Source: Lachnospiraceae bacterium (GTDB taxonomy: Bacteria; Bacillota; Clostridia; Lachnospirales; Lachnospiraceae). Taken from it: a stretch of 38,100 nucleotides of DNA. The translations under genes were made by a program, and so were the position numbers. Numbering within the stretch: the first letter of the stretch is position 1; each line of letters begins with the position of its first letter. Positions 25,927 through 32,411 of the stretch are shown here, piece after piece. The notes under the pieces were generated by a model. That model was given only the letters and a program-made list of their open reading frames with translations, ran no database searches and was not told where the DNA came from. Location: positions 1 to 38,100 of the forward strand of contig JAFLSX010000020.1 in assembly GCA_022510705.1 (NCBI GenBank). The letters run 5' to 3'.

Positions 25927-26841
25927 CTATTCCAGCTCTAACGCCATGTTAATTCCTTCGGATACCGTGTAGCTGAGTCGTTTGATCACTGCATCAATAT
26001 CCTTACTTGCCACATACATATTGTGTAGTTCCGGCAGTGTATTTTTGTCTGCCTCCAGCTGCCATTCCTGTTCTTTATCTTTTATATTCCGAAACATTTT
26101 TTCCAGAGCATCCTCCACGATGGTTGCTGCATCCACTACGGTGGGCACTCCTATGGAGATCACCGGTATACCCATACTCTCCTCCGTTAATGCATTGCGG
26201 TTATTGCCCACACCGGAACCCGGATGAATGCCCGTATTGGATATTTGCACGGTACGGTTCAGCCTTCTGGTGCTCCTGGCTGCTAAGGCATCAATGACGA
26301 TCATAAGGGAAGGGGTTGTCTGTTCAATGACCCCTTTTATCATCTCTGCCGCTTCCATACCGGTCTTTCCCGTAACTCCCGGCTCCATACAGCTTACCAT
26401 ATTCATCCTTTTCTTATTATAAGCCGCCTTTCCAAATTCCTTGACCACATGCCTGGTAATAAAAAGATTATCCACCACATGGGGGCCAAGCGCATCCGCC
26501 GTCACTTCTCTGTTTCCCAAGCCTACTACCAGTATGGCCTGCTCCTTATCGGCATCCGGTATGATGTCAGTCAACTGATCTGCAATAACTTGCGAAATCT
26601 CCCTGTGGTAGTCCTCATCCGGCTCCAGCATCCTCGGTGCCTCTATGGTAATATAGACACCCATAGGCTTTCCCAATGCTTTGGCTGCATTTTTGGTGGT
26701 TATTTCTACTCTGGTGACTCTGATATCATCCTCTTCATCATAAGATTCCTCCATAATGACACCCCGTAGAGTGGAGTCCGCTTCGGAAATGCTCTCTCTG
26801 GCTTCCAAGGCCAGGTCCGTTCTTGCCTGAAAACTACCCAT
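25927..26841 (-). CDS. gpr: Germination protease GPR (spore SASP endopeptidase)
   Basis: A 304-residue A25-family aspartic-type protease that degrades the small acid-soluble DNA-binding proteins of spores during germination. The N-terminus has the family hallmark RTDLALEARE (residues 7-16). Further conserved blocks are VVGLGNREVTADALGPHVV, MEPGVTGKTGMEAAEMIKG, IDALAARSTRRLNRTVQISNTGI and HPGSGVGNNRNALTEESMGIPVIS. The propeptide is short compared with Bacillus GPR. In Bacillus the gene is transcribed in the forespore by sigma-G; I looked for a sigma-G box upstream and saw none that is convincing. The ATG is only three bases after AGGAG; a second AAAGGA site lies further upstream. Confidence 0.95.
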   Translation of the reverse strand: MGSFQARTDLALEARESISEADSTLRGVIMEESYDEEDDIRVTRVEITTKNAAKALGKPMGVYITIEAPRMLEPDEDYHREISQVIADQLTDIIPDADKEQAILVVGLGNREVTADALGPHVVDNLFITRHVVKEFGKAAYNKKRMNMVSCMEPGVTGKTGMEAAEMIKGVIEQTTPSLMIVIDALAARSTRRLNRTVQISNTGIHPGSGVGNNRNALTEESMGIPVISIGVPTVVDAATIVEDALEKMFRNIKDKEQEWQLEADKNTLPELHNMYVASKDIDAVIKRLSYTVSEGINMALELE

Positions 26842-26909
26842 ATTCTCCTGTCAATCCTTTCATTCCCTGTTTTCTTCTTTATTTTTTACAAAAAAGCCGG
26901 AAATATGTA

Positions 26910-26938
26910 TTGACATTATGTCCTCACTCGGCTAAAAT
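26910..26938 (+). promoter_or_regulatory. Promoter of rpsT
   Basis: Consensus TTGACA (26910-26915), 17-base spacer, TAAAAT (26933-26938). It gives an untranslated leader of about 85 bases, long enough for autoregulation by S20, but I see no clear structure in it. Confidence 0.8.
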
Positions 26939-27030
26939 AATATGCGTATGTTTACATTGGTCGTCCGTGTCAGGCTTTAATGGAACATTTTCTTACAAAG
27001 AAGATTATTGGAAAATGGGAGGTGTAGATA

Positions 27031-27294
27031 TTGGCTAATATCAAATCTGCTAAGAAGAGAATTTTAGTAGCGCAAACCAAGGCTGATAGAAATAAAGCCA
27101 TCAAGTCCGGCGTTAAGACAGCTATCAAGAAAGTACATGCTGCTATTGAGTCCGGAGATAAGGCTGCTGCATCCGCAGCTTTGCTTGCTGCAACCAGCGA
27201 AATTGATACTGCTGCTTCTAAGGGAGTATACCATAAAAACAATGCTTCCAGAAAAGTATCCCGTCTGGCAGCTGCAGTCAACAAGATGGCTTAA
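27031..27294 (+). CDS. rpsT: 30S ribosomal protein S20
   Basis: An 87-residue basic three-helix-bundle protein with the S20 pattern: MANIKSAKKRI at the start, RNKAIKSGVKTAIKKV in the middle and GVYHKNNASRKVSRLAAAVNK at the end. It binds 16S rRNA helices in the small subunit. The start codon is TTG, 7 bases after GGGAGGTG, matching the common use of rare starts for S20 genes. It stands alone between divergent gpr and a convergent TPM-domain gene, with a strong terminator behind it. Confidence 0.98.
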   Translation: MANIKSAKKRILVAQTKADRNKAIKSGVKTAIKKVHAAIESGDKAAASAALLAATSEIDTAASKGVYHKNNASRKVSRLAAAVNKMA

Positions 27295-27323
27295 TTTAGT
27301 TTATAAACATAATAAAAACAAAA

Positions 27324-27353
27324 GCACCCATACCGTCATGTGGGTGCTTTTTT
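27324..27353 (+). terminator. Intrinsic terminator of rpsT
   Basis: GCACCCA, 10-base loop, TGGGTGC, then six T residues. The outer A and T runs extend the stem. Confidence 0.92.
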
Positions 27354-27370
27354 ATGTGGTCCTCACACTG

Positions 27371-27402
27371 AAAAAGGATTCTGTTTTGCAGAATCCTTTT
27401 TT
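27371..27402. terminator. Bidirectional terminator between rpsT and the TPM gene
   Basis: AAAAAGGATTCTG, loop TTTG, CAGAATCCTTTTTT. The long perfect stem with A-run and T-run makes it work for both strands: as a second terminator for rpsT and as the terminator of the convergent zinc-ribbon/TPM operon. Confidence 0.9.
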
Positions 27403-27432
27403 ATCTGAAAAGCATAAATGACTTTCGGATTG

Positions 27433-28320
27433 TTAACGTCTATGACCGCCTCCGCCGTGGCTTGCACCGCTGCTGCTGTGGTGACCTCCGCCTCCGCCGC
27501 TGTGACCGCTGCCGCCACCCCCGCCGGAGGATGTCTGAATCACCCGGCTGGTTACGAATTTATTTACCAGCTTATCACTCTTCTCATTAAAATGTATACT
27601 GCCGTTCTCTACATAGGTAGAAGCCACGGTCGTCTTCGTTCCTTCTTTCGTCTTCAAATTTGTTAAAATAAAAACAGCCGCCACGATCATAGAAATAATA
27701 AACAGGCCAAAAGGACTCAACAGACTCACCAAACTGTTATTTTTATTTGACATCTGCCTGTAAATATCCTCTACGTAAGCTCGATAGGCGCGATAAGGAG
27801 ATACCTCCACCAAATCATCGACATCATTTAATACCCCATCGATCATGCTGGAGGAAAAACGCCTGTATACGCGGCCACTGGTGGAAAGCCAGCTGCCTTT
27901 TTCACTGCCGTTCTCACCCTCATACCAGTTGTCTAATAATAATACGCCGTCACCTTCAAAATCCACATTATAGCCATAGTTGTTAGTATCATAGAAATCG
28001 TCGGCATAGGTCTCCATACCATATTCCCAGTTAGCGTCCGTATTCTCCGTAAAACCGTAATAATCCAAAACCGACATATTAACAGTCACCAATACGATGT
28101 CGCAGCCAATCTTTCTTTCCCTATCCGCAATCAGCTTGCGCAGTTCGTCTTCTTCGCTGTCAGTAAGCACGTCCGCAAAGTCATATACCCGCTCTTCGGG
28201 GGCCCGGTAGTTGCTCCTGCCGCCGGTTACATATTTCATTAACGTTCCACAGCCGACCAATACTACTAAAATTCCCAATATAATGAATATTAATTTAAAA
28301 TAAGAAAAATATTGTTTCAT
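27433..28320 (-). CDS. TPM-domain membrane protein with Gly/His-rich tail
   Basis: A 295-residue protein. The N-terminal helix (about residues 8-26) contains VLVGCG, so it might be a lipoprotein or a plain signal anchor. A TPM domain (Psb32/YgcG-like) follows at about 40-190 (VYDFADVLTDSEEDELRKLI, GCDIVLVTVN, GDGVLLLDNW, STSGRVYRRFS). A second membrane helix lies at about 200-222, and the last 30 residues are almost only Gly, His and Ser. TPM domains are linked to protein quality control and membrane complexes, but the bacterial role is unclear. The gene follows the zinc-ribbon protein gene by 18 bases and has a strong GGAGGAGG site, so the two products probably work together. Confidence 0.85.
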   Translation of the reverse strand: MKQYFSYFKLIFIILGILVVLVGCGTLMKYVTGGRSNYRAPEERVYDFADVLTDSEEDELRKLIADRERKIGCDIVLVTVNMSVLDYYGFTENTDANWEYGMETYADDFYDTNNYGYNVDFEGDGVLLLDNWYEGENGSEKGSWLSTSGRVYRRFSSSMIDGVLNDVDDLVEVSPYRAYRAYVEDIYRQMSNKNNSLVSLLSPFGLFIISMIVAAVFILTNLKTKEGTKTTVASTYVENGSIHFNEKSDKLVNKFVTSRVIQTSSGGGGGSGHSGGGGGHHSSSGASHGGGGHRR

Positions 28321-28338
28321 TCCGTTTCCTCCTCCTGC

Positions 28339-29328
28339 CTACAACAAGATCAGCAGCTGGCGAACCAGCATCAAAATTGTAAACAAGGATGCAAACACAG
28401 TGGCTCCATATCCCCAGACTTTACCTGCGGCAAGAGGCACCTTTCCCACAATTTTACCGGTCTGTCCGTTAATGTGGAAACTGTAGTCTTCGTTTTTGTA
28501 TTTATAATTGTATATCCAAATCGGCAGCAACGCATAGTTGGTATCCGTTCTGTCTAAAGTCACCTGATTGCCCGGCGAGCTCTTTAGGCCTACATACCCA
28601 CTGATACTCTGCTTTAAAATACTTTCGGCATCCGCTCTGGCCTTACCGACGGCACGGCCTTCTCCGTCTAAGGCGGACATATTGTAGCGTTCTGCAAAGA
28701 AACCCGACATATATTTTGCCTGAAACTCCTCTAATGCCTTATAATCAAACGGTTCCATCAGATCCATTATGCTATCGGGCATAGCCACGGAAGCATCCAC
28801 AGGCATCTTTTCAAAATCTACCTCCATATCCCTTTTTATATGGAACACGCTGGTTTCGGTATATTCCCGGTTTCCTCTTACCCAGGTACGTATGACATTG
28901 CCCTCACCCTCATAGATACCGTGAACGTGATAGTCATACATCCAAAAAGGCACATACATACCTGTTATGGTATCCAGTTTTACTTCAGCCAAAAAATCAT
29001 TCGGTGCAAAGACACTTTTTTTGAATTTATCACGCAGCAGCTTCTTCACTGTCTCTTTGCCGTAGATAAAGGGGATGATCAGATGAGGTTCATACTCTCC
29101 GCTAACCCGCTCGTCAAAGATTATGTAACTGTCACAGTAAGGGCATTTTGAAGCCGAGGTAAAATCAGCAATTTCCAACGGACCTCCGCAGCTGATACAG
29201 CTGTACAAGGACTCACCGGTCGTCTTTAACTCTTCACTGTCCTGACTTTCACAGTAAGGACAGTACATAGTATGTCGTTCCGGACTATATACTGTATTTC
29301 CACCGCAATTTTTACATTTAAAAATCAT
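28339..29328 (-). CDS. Zinc-ribbon membrane-associated protein
   Basis: A 329-residue protein. Two zinc ribbons occur at the N-terminus: CKNCGG with CPYCES (residues 4-27) and CISCGG with CPYCDS (about 43-66). A middle region of mixed strands (about 80-290; VPFWMYDYHVHG, LLPIWIYNYKY) has no family name that I am sure of. One C-terminal membrane helix (about 305-328) ends the protein. Similar proteins in Clostridia are often misnamed as replication or TFIIB-type factors because of the zinc ribbons; nothing here supports DNA binding. It is cotranscribed with the TPM-domain gene. The start ATG has a good AAGGAG site and a clear promoter. Confidence 0.8.
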   Translation of the reverse strand: MIFKCKNCGGNTVYSPERHTMYCPYCESQDSEELKTTGESLYSCISCGGPLEIADFTSASKCPYCDSYIIFDERVSGEYEPHLIIPFIYGKETVKKLLRDKFKKSVFAPNDFLAEVKLDTITGMYVPFWMYDYHVHGIYEGEGNVIRTWVRGNREYTETSVFHIKRDMEVDFEKMPVDASVAMPDSIMDLMEPFDYKALEEFQAKYMSGFFAERYNMSALDGEGRAVGKARADAESILKQSISGYVGLKSSPGNQVTLDRTDTNYALLPIWIYNYKYKNEDYSFHINGQTGKIVGKVPLAAGKVWGYGATVFASLFTILMLVRQLLILL

Positions 29329-29379
29329 ATCATACTCTCCTTCATAACACTATGCCACATTACTGCACTTTATGGATTG

Positions 29380-29408
29380 ATTATAACAAAAAAAGACAAA
29401 TTATGCAA
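29380..29408 (-). promoter_or_regulatory. Promoter of the zinc-ribbon/TPM operon
   Basis: Minus strand: TTGCAT (29408-29403), 17-base spacer, TATAAT (29385-29380), about 50 bases ahead of the zinc-ribbon gene. Confidence 0.75.
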
Positions 29409-29431
29409 TGTACGTATCCTTATTCTGTATT

Positions 29432-29647
29432 TCAGAAAATCTTTCTGGCAGCAAACCTGCCCGCAATATGGGTATGAAAATAAACTACAGCCTCCTTTGA
29501 TTGCCTCCACTCATACCAAACCTGCTCCGGTACATCATAAAACTGCCATATTTCACCTCCCGGAAGAAACTCTAACTCCAGTATGGCATACAGAGCATCG
29601 TAACCTGCGCCGGAAATTCCCGGTATCATTGTTTTAATCCTTCTCAT
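29432..29647 (-). CDS. KTSC-domain small protein
   Basis: A 71-residue protein made almost entirely of a KTSC domain: GYDALYAILELEFLPGG, then IWQFYDVPEQVW and YFHTHIAGRF. KTSC domains occur alone or beside RNA- and lysyl-tRNA-related proteins; their function is not settled. The ATG at 29647 is chosen over one 18 codons upstream because a TGGAGG site lies seven bases before it and the extension is not family-like. It lies downstream of the ECF sigma factor gene on the same strand, with a 124-base gap, so cotranscription is uncertain. Confidence 0.75.
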   Translation of the reverse strand: MRRIKTMIPGISGAGYDALYAILELEFLPGGEIWQFYDVPEQVWYEWRQSKEAVVYFHTHIAGRFAARKIF

Positions 29648-29771
29648 TCGTAACCTCCATTCTTTCTTGTTTCCGGGGCGTATTATTGCTTCTGCTGGCA
29701 TATTTTATTTTATCCCCTATACTATTTAATGTTTTCAGAATGGTAAAAAGTTACAAATTTCGACAAATTTT

Positions 29772-30281
29772 TTAAATTCTATTTATTTCGGATTCCAACC
29801 GACTGCGTAGGGACCGCATTTTCTTTCGTATCCGGGTAAGCTTTACCCGGATATTTTCTTCTGTCAGATTAAACTCTTTTGCCATTTCACGAACAGAATA
29901 GCCTTCAATATAATATCTGATAACCAGCTTCCTGTCCTTTTCTCTCAGCAGACTCTGCATGATCACGCTCCACTCTATATATTTATAGTATTCTTCTGCT
30001 TCTGAAATACATTCCGTTTCCGGTACTATGTCCAAAGACAGATTACAATTGTCCCGCCGTCTTTTAGCATTTCGGTAGAGATTGTGTGCCGTTTGATACA
30101 GCCATCCGGAAGGATTGGGATGCTTCGCCAGCATTTCACGGCGTTTATAGGCTTCAAAATAAGTATCATGCAAAATATCCTCTCCCCAGCCGTCCAGTCC
30201 GCCAAAGCTGTAAAGGTACTTAAGAAGCGCCTCCCGGGTACTCAGATATAGTTCCTCAAAAAACGCTTCGTCGTCCGCCAT
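29772..30281 (-). CDS. ECF-type RNA polymerase sigma factor
   Basis: A 169-residue group 4 sigma factor. Region 2 (about residues 8-75) includes DILHDTYFEAYKRR and WLYQTAHNLYRNAKRRRD for -10 recognition and core binding. Region 4 (about 108-165) includes LLREKDRKLVIRYYIEGYSVREMA and the helix-turn-helix EFNLTEENIRVKLTRIRKKM for the -35 box. The ATG at 30281 gives the normal length for the family. The same frame stays open for 48 more codons upstream, to a TTG inside the XRE gene, but this extension is not like sigma factors. No anti-sigma gene follows, which is unusual; the XRE-type regulator just upstream may control it instead. Confidence 0.85.
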   Translation of the reverse strand: MADDEAFFEELYLSTREALLKYLYSFGGLDGWGEDILHDTYFEAYKRREMLAKHPNPSGWLYQTAHNLYRNAKRRRDNCNLSLDIVPETECISEAEEYYKYIEWSVIMQSLLREKDRKLVIRYYIEGYSVREMAKEFNLTEENIRVKLTRIRKKMRSLRSRLESEINRI

Positions 30282-30385
30282 AGTGCCCCCTGCTAAGCGC
30301 AAGCATTTCCTCTTGCCATATGCCTTCACAAAAAAACCGCCTCCATGCTCCAGCATTTCGGCGGTCCCATTCTCACTATATACAA

Positions 30386-30736
30386 TTACTCTTCTTCCAT
30401 TTTCTTCTCCTGCACCATGTTCCAAAAATACTTCAAACTTCTGGCAAAGAGTGCGTTACTCTGTTCCAAAGTGCAATTTGCAATATATTTTTCCAGATCA
30501 AATGCTGCAGGTTTCTCTCCCGTCAACAGATAGGTCGGTTCTATACCAAGTTTCTCGTAAAGCAGACGTAATTTAGCAATGGTCAGCCCTGAACTGCCGC
30601 TCTCTAACTTTCGGTAATGCTCATCGGTCACCTCTAATATTTCTGACATTTGTGCCTGCGATAAACCCAAATTAATCCTGGATTCTCTGAGCCTTGCTCC
30701 TATCTCAATATTTACAAGTTTCTTAATTCTGTCCAT
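30386..30736 (-). CDS. XRE-family transcriptional regulator
   Basis: A 116-residue DNA-binding protein. The helix-turn-helix domain spans about residues 8-66 (IGARLRESRINLGLSQAQMSEILEV, then YRKLESGSSGLTIAKLRLLYEKLGI). The following YLLTGEK is common in Clostridia regulators of this type. The C-terminal part (about 70-116) is a short helix region of unknown role. The ATG at 30736 is chosen for the AAAGGT site about ten bases upstream; earlier in-frame ATGs lack a site. The gene lies 104 bases upstream of the ECF sigma gene on the same strand. I found no clear promoter in the AT-rich stretch ahead of it. Confidence 0.85.
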   Translation of the reverse strand: MDRIKKLVNIEIGARLRESRINLGLSQAQMSEILEVTDEHYRKLESGSSGLTIAKLRLLYEKLGIEPTYLLTGEKPAAFDLEKYIANCTLEQSNALFARSLKYFWNMVQEKKMEEE

Positions 30737-30906
30737 AGCAATATCGACCTTTCTTGATATTTCCATCATACCAATATCAGAAAAAGCACAACAGTGCACC
30801 ATGTAACCGTTTTGTATGCACATCGTGCTCGTATTACTATATACAGAAGCCTGTCTATTATGTATGTTTTATGATATAAATTTTATATATTTTCCCATAA
30901 TTACTT

Positions 30907-30936
30907 TTAAAAAAATCCCCCCATTCGGGGGGATTT
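30907..30936 (-). terminator. Intrinsic terminator of the phosphofructokinase gene
   Basis: Minus strand: AAATCCCCCC, loop GAAT, GGGGGGATTT, then further T residues. A strong GC stem lies 37 bases after the stop codon. Confidence 0.92.
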
Positions 30937-30972
30937 CTCATCTTTGCCAATCAGCACATAAAAGCATTTCTA

Positions 30973-32214
30973 TTAATCTTTTTTTACTACCAGATGCTGA
31001 GGAAGTCCGTTTACCATGAAAGGCTGCAACTCACCCTGAATCAGAGGTTTTGCATAATTGATGAATTCCTCGGTCACATAATCGCCTTCCTCGTTAATCC
31101 ACTCTCTGGGTACGATCCTCTCGTTGTTGGCAATGTCGTGGATATCATAGATGCCTGCCTGGCTTCTGTAAGGATCATCGGAAACTCTCTCAATTGTGAT
31201 CATCTTTCCGGTGTTGCCCTCTACAGCCGCCTTCACAGCAGCGCTACCTACCATGAATGCCTCATCGATATCAGTACGGGAAGAGATATGGGAAGCACAT
31301 CTCTGCAATGTGGAGAACTCGATAGCACGGGTCTTGCAACCAATCTTAGCACCTAAGAAACCTGCCAGATAAGCCGCTGTACCCTGCAGCTGCTTGTGAC
31401 CGAATGCATCCACATAGTCAGCACCGCCGGACAGCTCGCACACATAGCGGCCGTCAGCCAGCTTAATACCCTCGGAAACAGCAACAACCACATTCTTCTG
31501 TTTCTTAACCAGAGCCTGTACCTTCTCAACGAACTTGTCCATATCGAAGGGCAGCTCGGGCAGATAGATCAAGTCGGGACCGCAGCACTCCTCGGTCTTT
31601 GCCAGCGCAACAGCAGCGGTAAGCCATCCTGCATTACGTCCCATGATCTCCATAACGGTAATATTCTCTTTGTTGTAGCTTAAGCCCAGCGCGTCACGGA
31701 TAACTTCCTTGGTAGCGGTAGCTATGTACTTGGCAGCGCTTCCGAAGCCGGGAGTATGATCGGTAATGGCCAGATCGTTGTCAATGGTCTTAGGTACGCC
31801 CATGAACTTCTGGGTATAACCCTTAAGAGCAGCATAATCAGATAACTGCTTGATCGTATCCATGGAATCGTTTCCACCGATATAACATAATACATCGATC
31901 TCAAGCTTGTCCAGAATTTTAAAGATTTTCTCATACATATCCGGATTTGCATCGATCTCAGGCAGCTTAAAGCGACAGGAGCCCAAATAAGCGGAAGGAG
32001 TTCTCTTTAAAAGCTCCACATCCAGATCCGACTTTAACTGTGTGGAAAGATCTACATACTGTTCGTCCAGCAGACCCTGAATACCGTGCAGCATTCCGTA
32101 AATCTTGTTAAAACCAAGTTCCTTGGCTGCTGTGTAAACACCGGCCACACTGGAGTTGATCACAGCTGTAGGGCCGCCTGACTGTCCAACGATAATGTTA
32201 CGTTTTTGAGACAT
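30973..32214 (-). CDS. pfp: 6-phosphofructokinase, probably pyrophosphate-dependent
   Basis: A 413-residue phosphofructokinase that phosphorylates fructose-6-phosphate to the 1,6-bisphosphate. The phosphate-donor motif is GGNDS (113-117). The aspartate at the second acidic place and the lysine in PKTIDND (141-147) are both features of PPi-using enzymes; ATP-using enzymes have GGDGS and PGTIDND. Also visible are GQSGGPTAVINSS at the N-terminus and IMGRNAGWLTAA (substrate site). The asparagine in GGNDS, where most family members have aspartate, is notable. The ATG at 32214 has AAGGAGG and replaces an upstream in-frame start (32238) that covers the ribosome site. It is monocistronic, with a clear promoter and terminator. 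Confidence 0.9.
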   Translation of the reverse strand: MSQKRNIIVGQSGGPTAVINSSVAGVYTAAKELGFNKIYGMLHGIQGLLDEQYVDLSTQLKSDLDVELLKRTPSAYLGSCRFKLPEIDANPDMYEKIFKILDKLEIDVLCYIGGNDSMDTIKQLSDYAALKGYTQKFMGVPKTIDNDLAITDHTPGFGSAAKYIATATKEVIRDALGLSYNKENITVMEIMGRNAGWLTAAVALAKTEECCGPDLIYLPELPFDMDKFVEKVQALVKKQKNVVVAVSEGIKLADGRYVCELSGGADYVDAFGHKQLQGTAAYLAGFLGAKIGCKTRAIEFSTLQRCASHISSRTDIDEAFMVGSAAVKAAVEGNTGKMITIERVSDDPYRSQAGIYDIHDIANNERIVPREWINEEGDYVTEEFINYAKPLIQGELQPFMVNGLPQHLVVKKD

Positions 32215-32256
32215 TCTATAGTACCTCCTTAAAAACAAGTAGTATTCACTTTCCTT

Positions 32257-32285
32257 ATTGTAACAAAGACCTTCCCATTCTTCAA
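32257..32285 (-). promoter_or_regulatory. Promoter of the phosphofructokinase gene
   Basis: Minus strand: TTGAAG (32285-32280), 17-base spacer, TACAAT (32262-32257), about 40 bases before the start codon. Confidence 0.7.
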
Positions 32286-32315
32286 TTAAAATTTTTAAAA
32301 GTTTAATTTTTGCTA

Positions 32316-32344
32316 TTGGAAAAGAAAAGAAAATATATTATATT
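32316..32344 (+). promoter_or_regulatory. Possible promoter of the histidine kinase-DegV-receiver operon
   Basis: TTGGAA (32316-32321), 17-base spacer, TATATT (32339-32344). A perfect TATAAT also occurs at 32344-32349 but without a -35 box at a proper distance. The whole stretch 32281-32360 is strongly AT-rich, and it is shared with the divergent pfp promoter. Confidence 0.4.
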
Positions 32345-32411
32345 ATAATAGGATATTATTAAGAAAACTGTAATACATTTGAAAAGTATTTTTAGAGGAG
32401 CGTGGGCTGAG

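Noticed and set aside
26911..26921. Palindrome GACAT-T-ATGTC over the rpsT promoter as an operator
   Set aside because: Only five bases per arm and part of it is the -35 box itself; chance match is likely.
26842..26960. Sigma-G promoter for gpr
   Set aside because: Looked for the usual boxes upstream on the minus strand; only partial matches at wrong distances were found.
30737..30906. Promoter of the XRE regulator
   Set aside because: Several -10-like hexamers occur in AT-rich sequence, but none has a credible -35 box at 16-18 bases.
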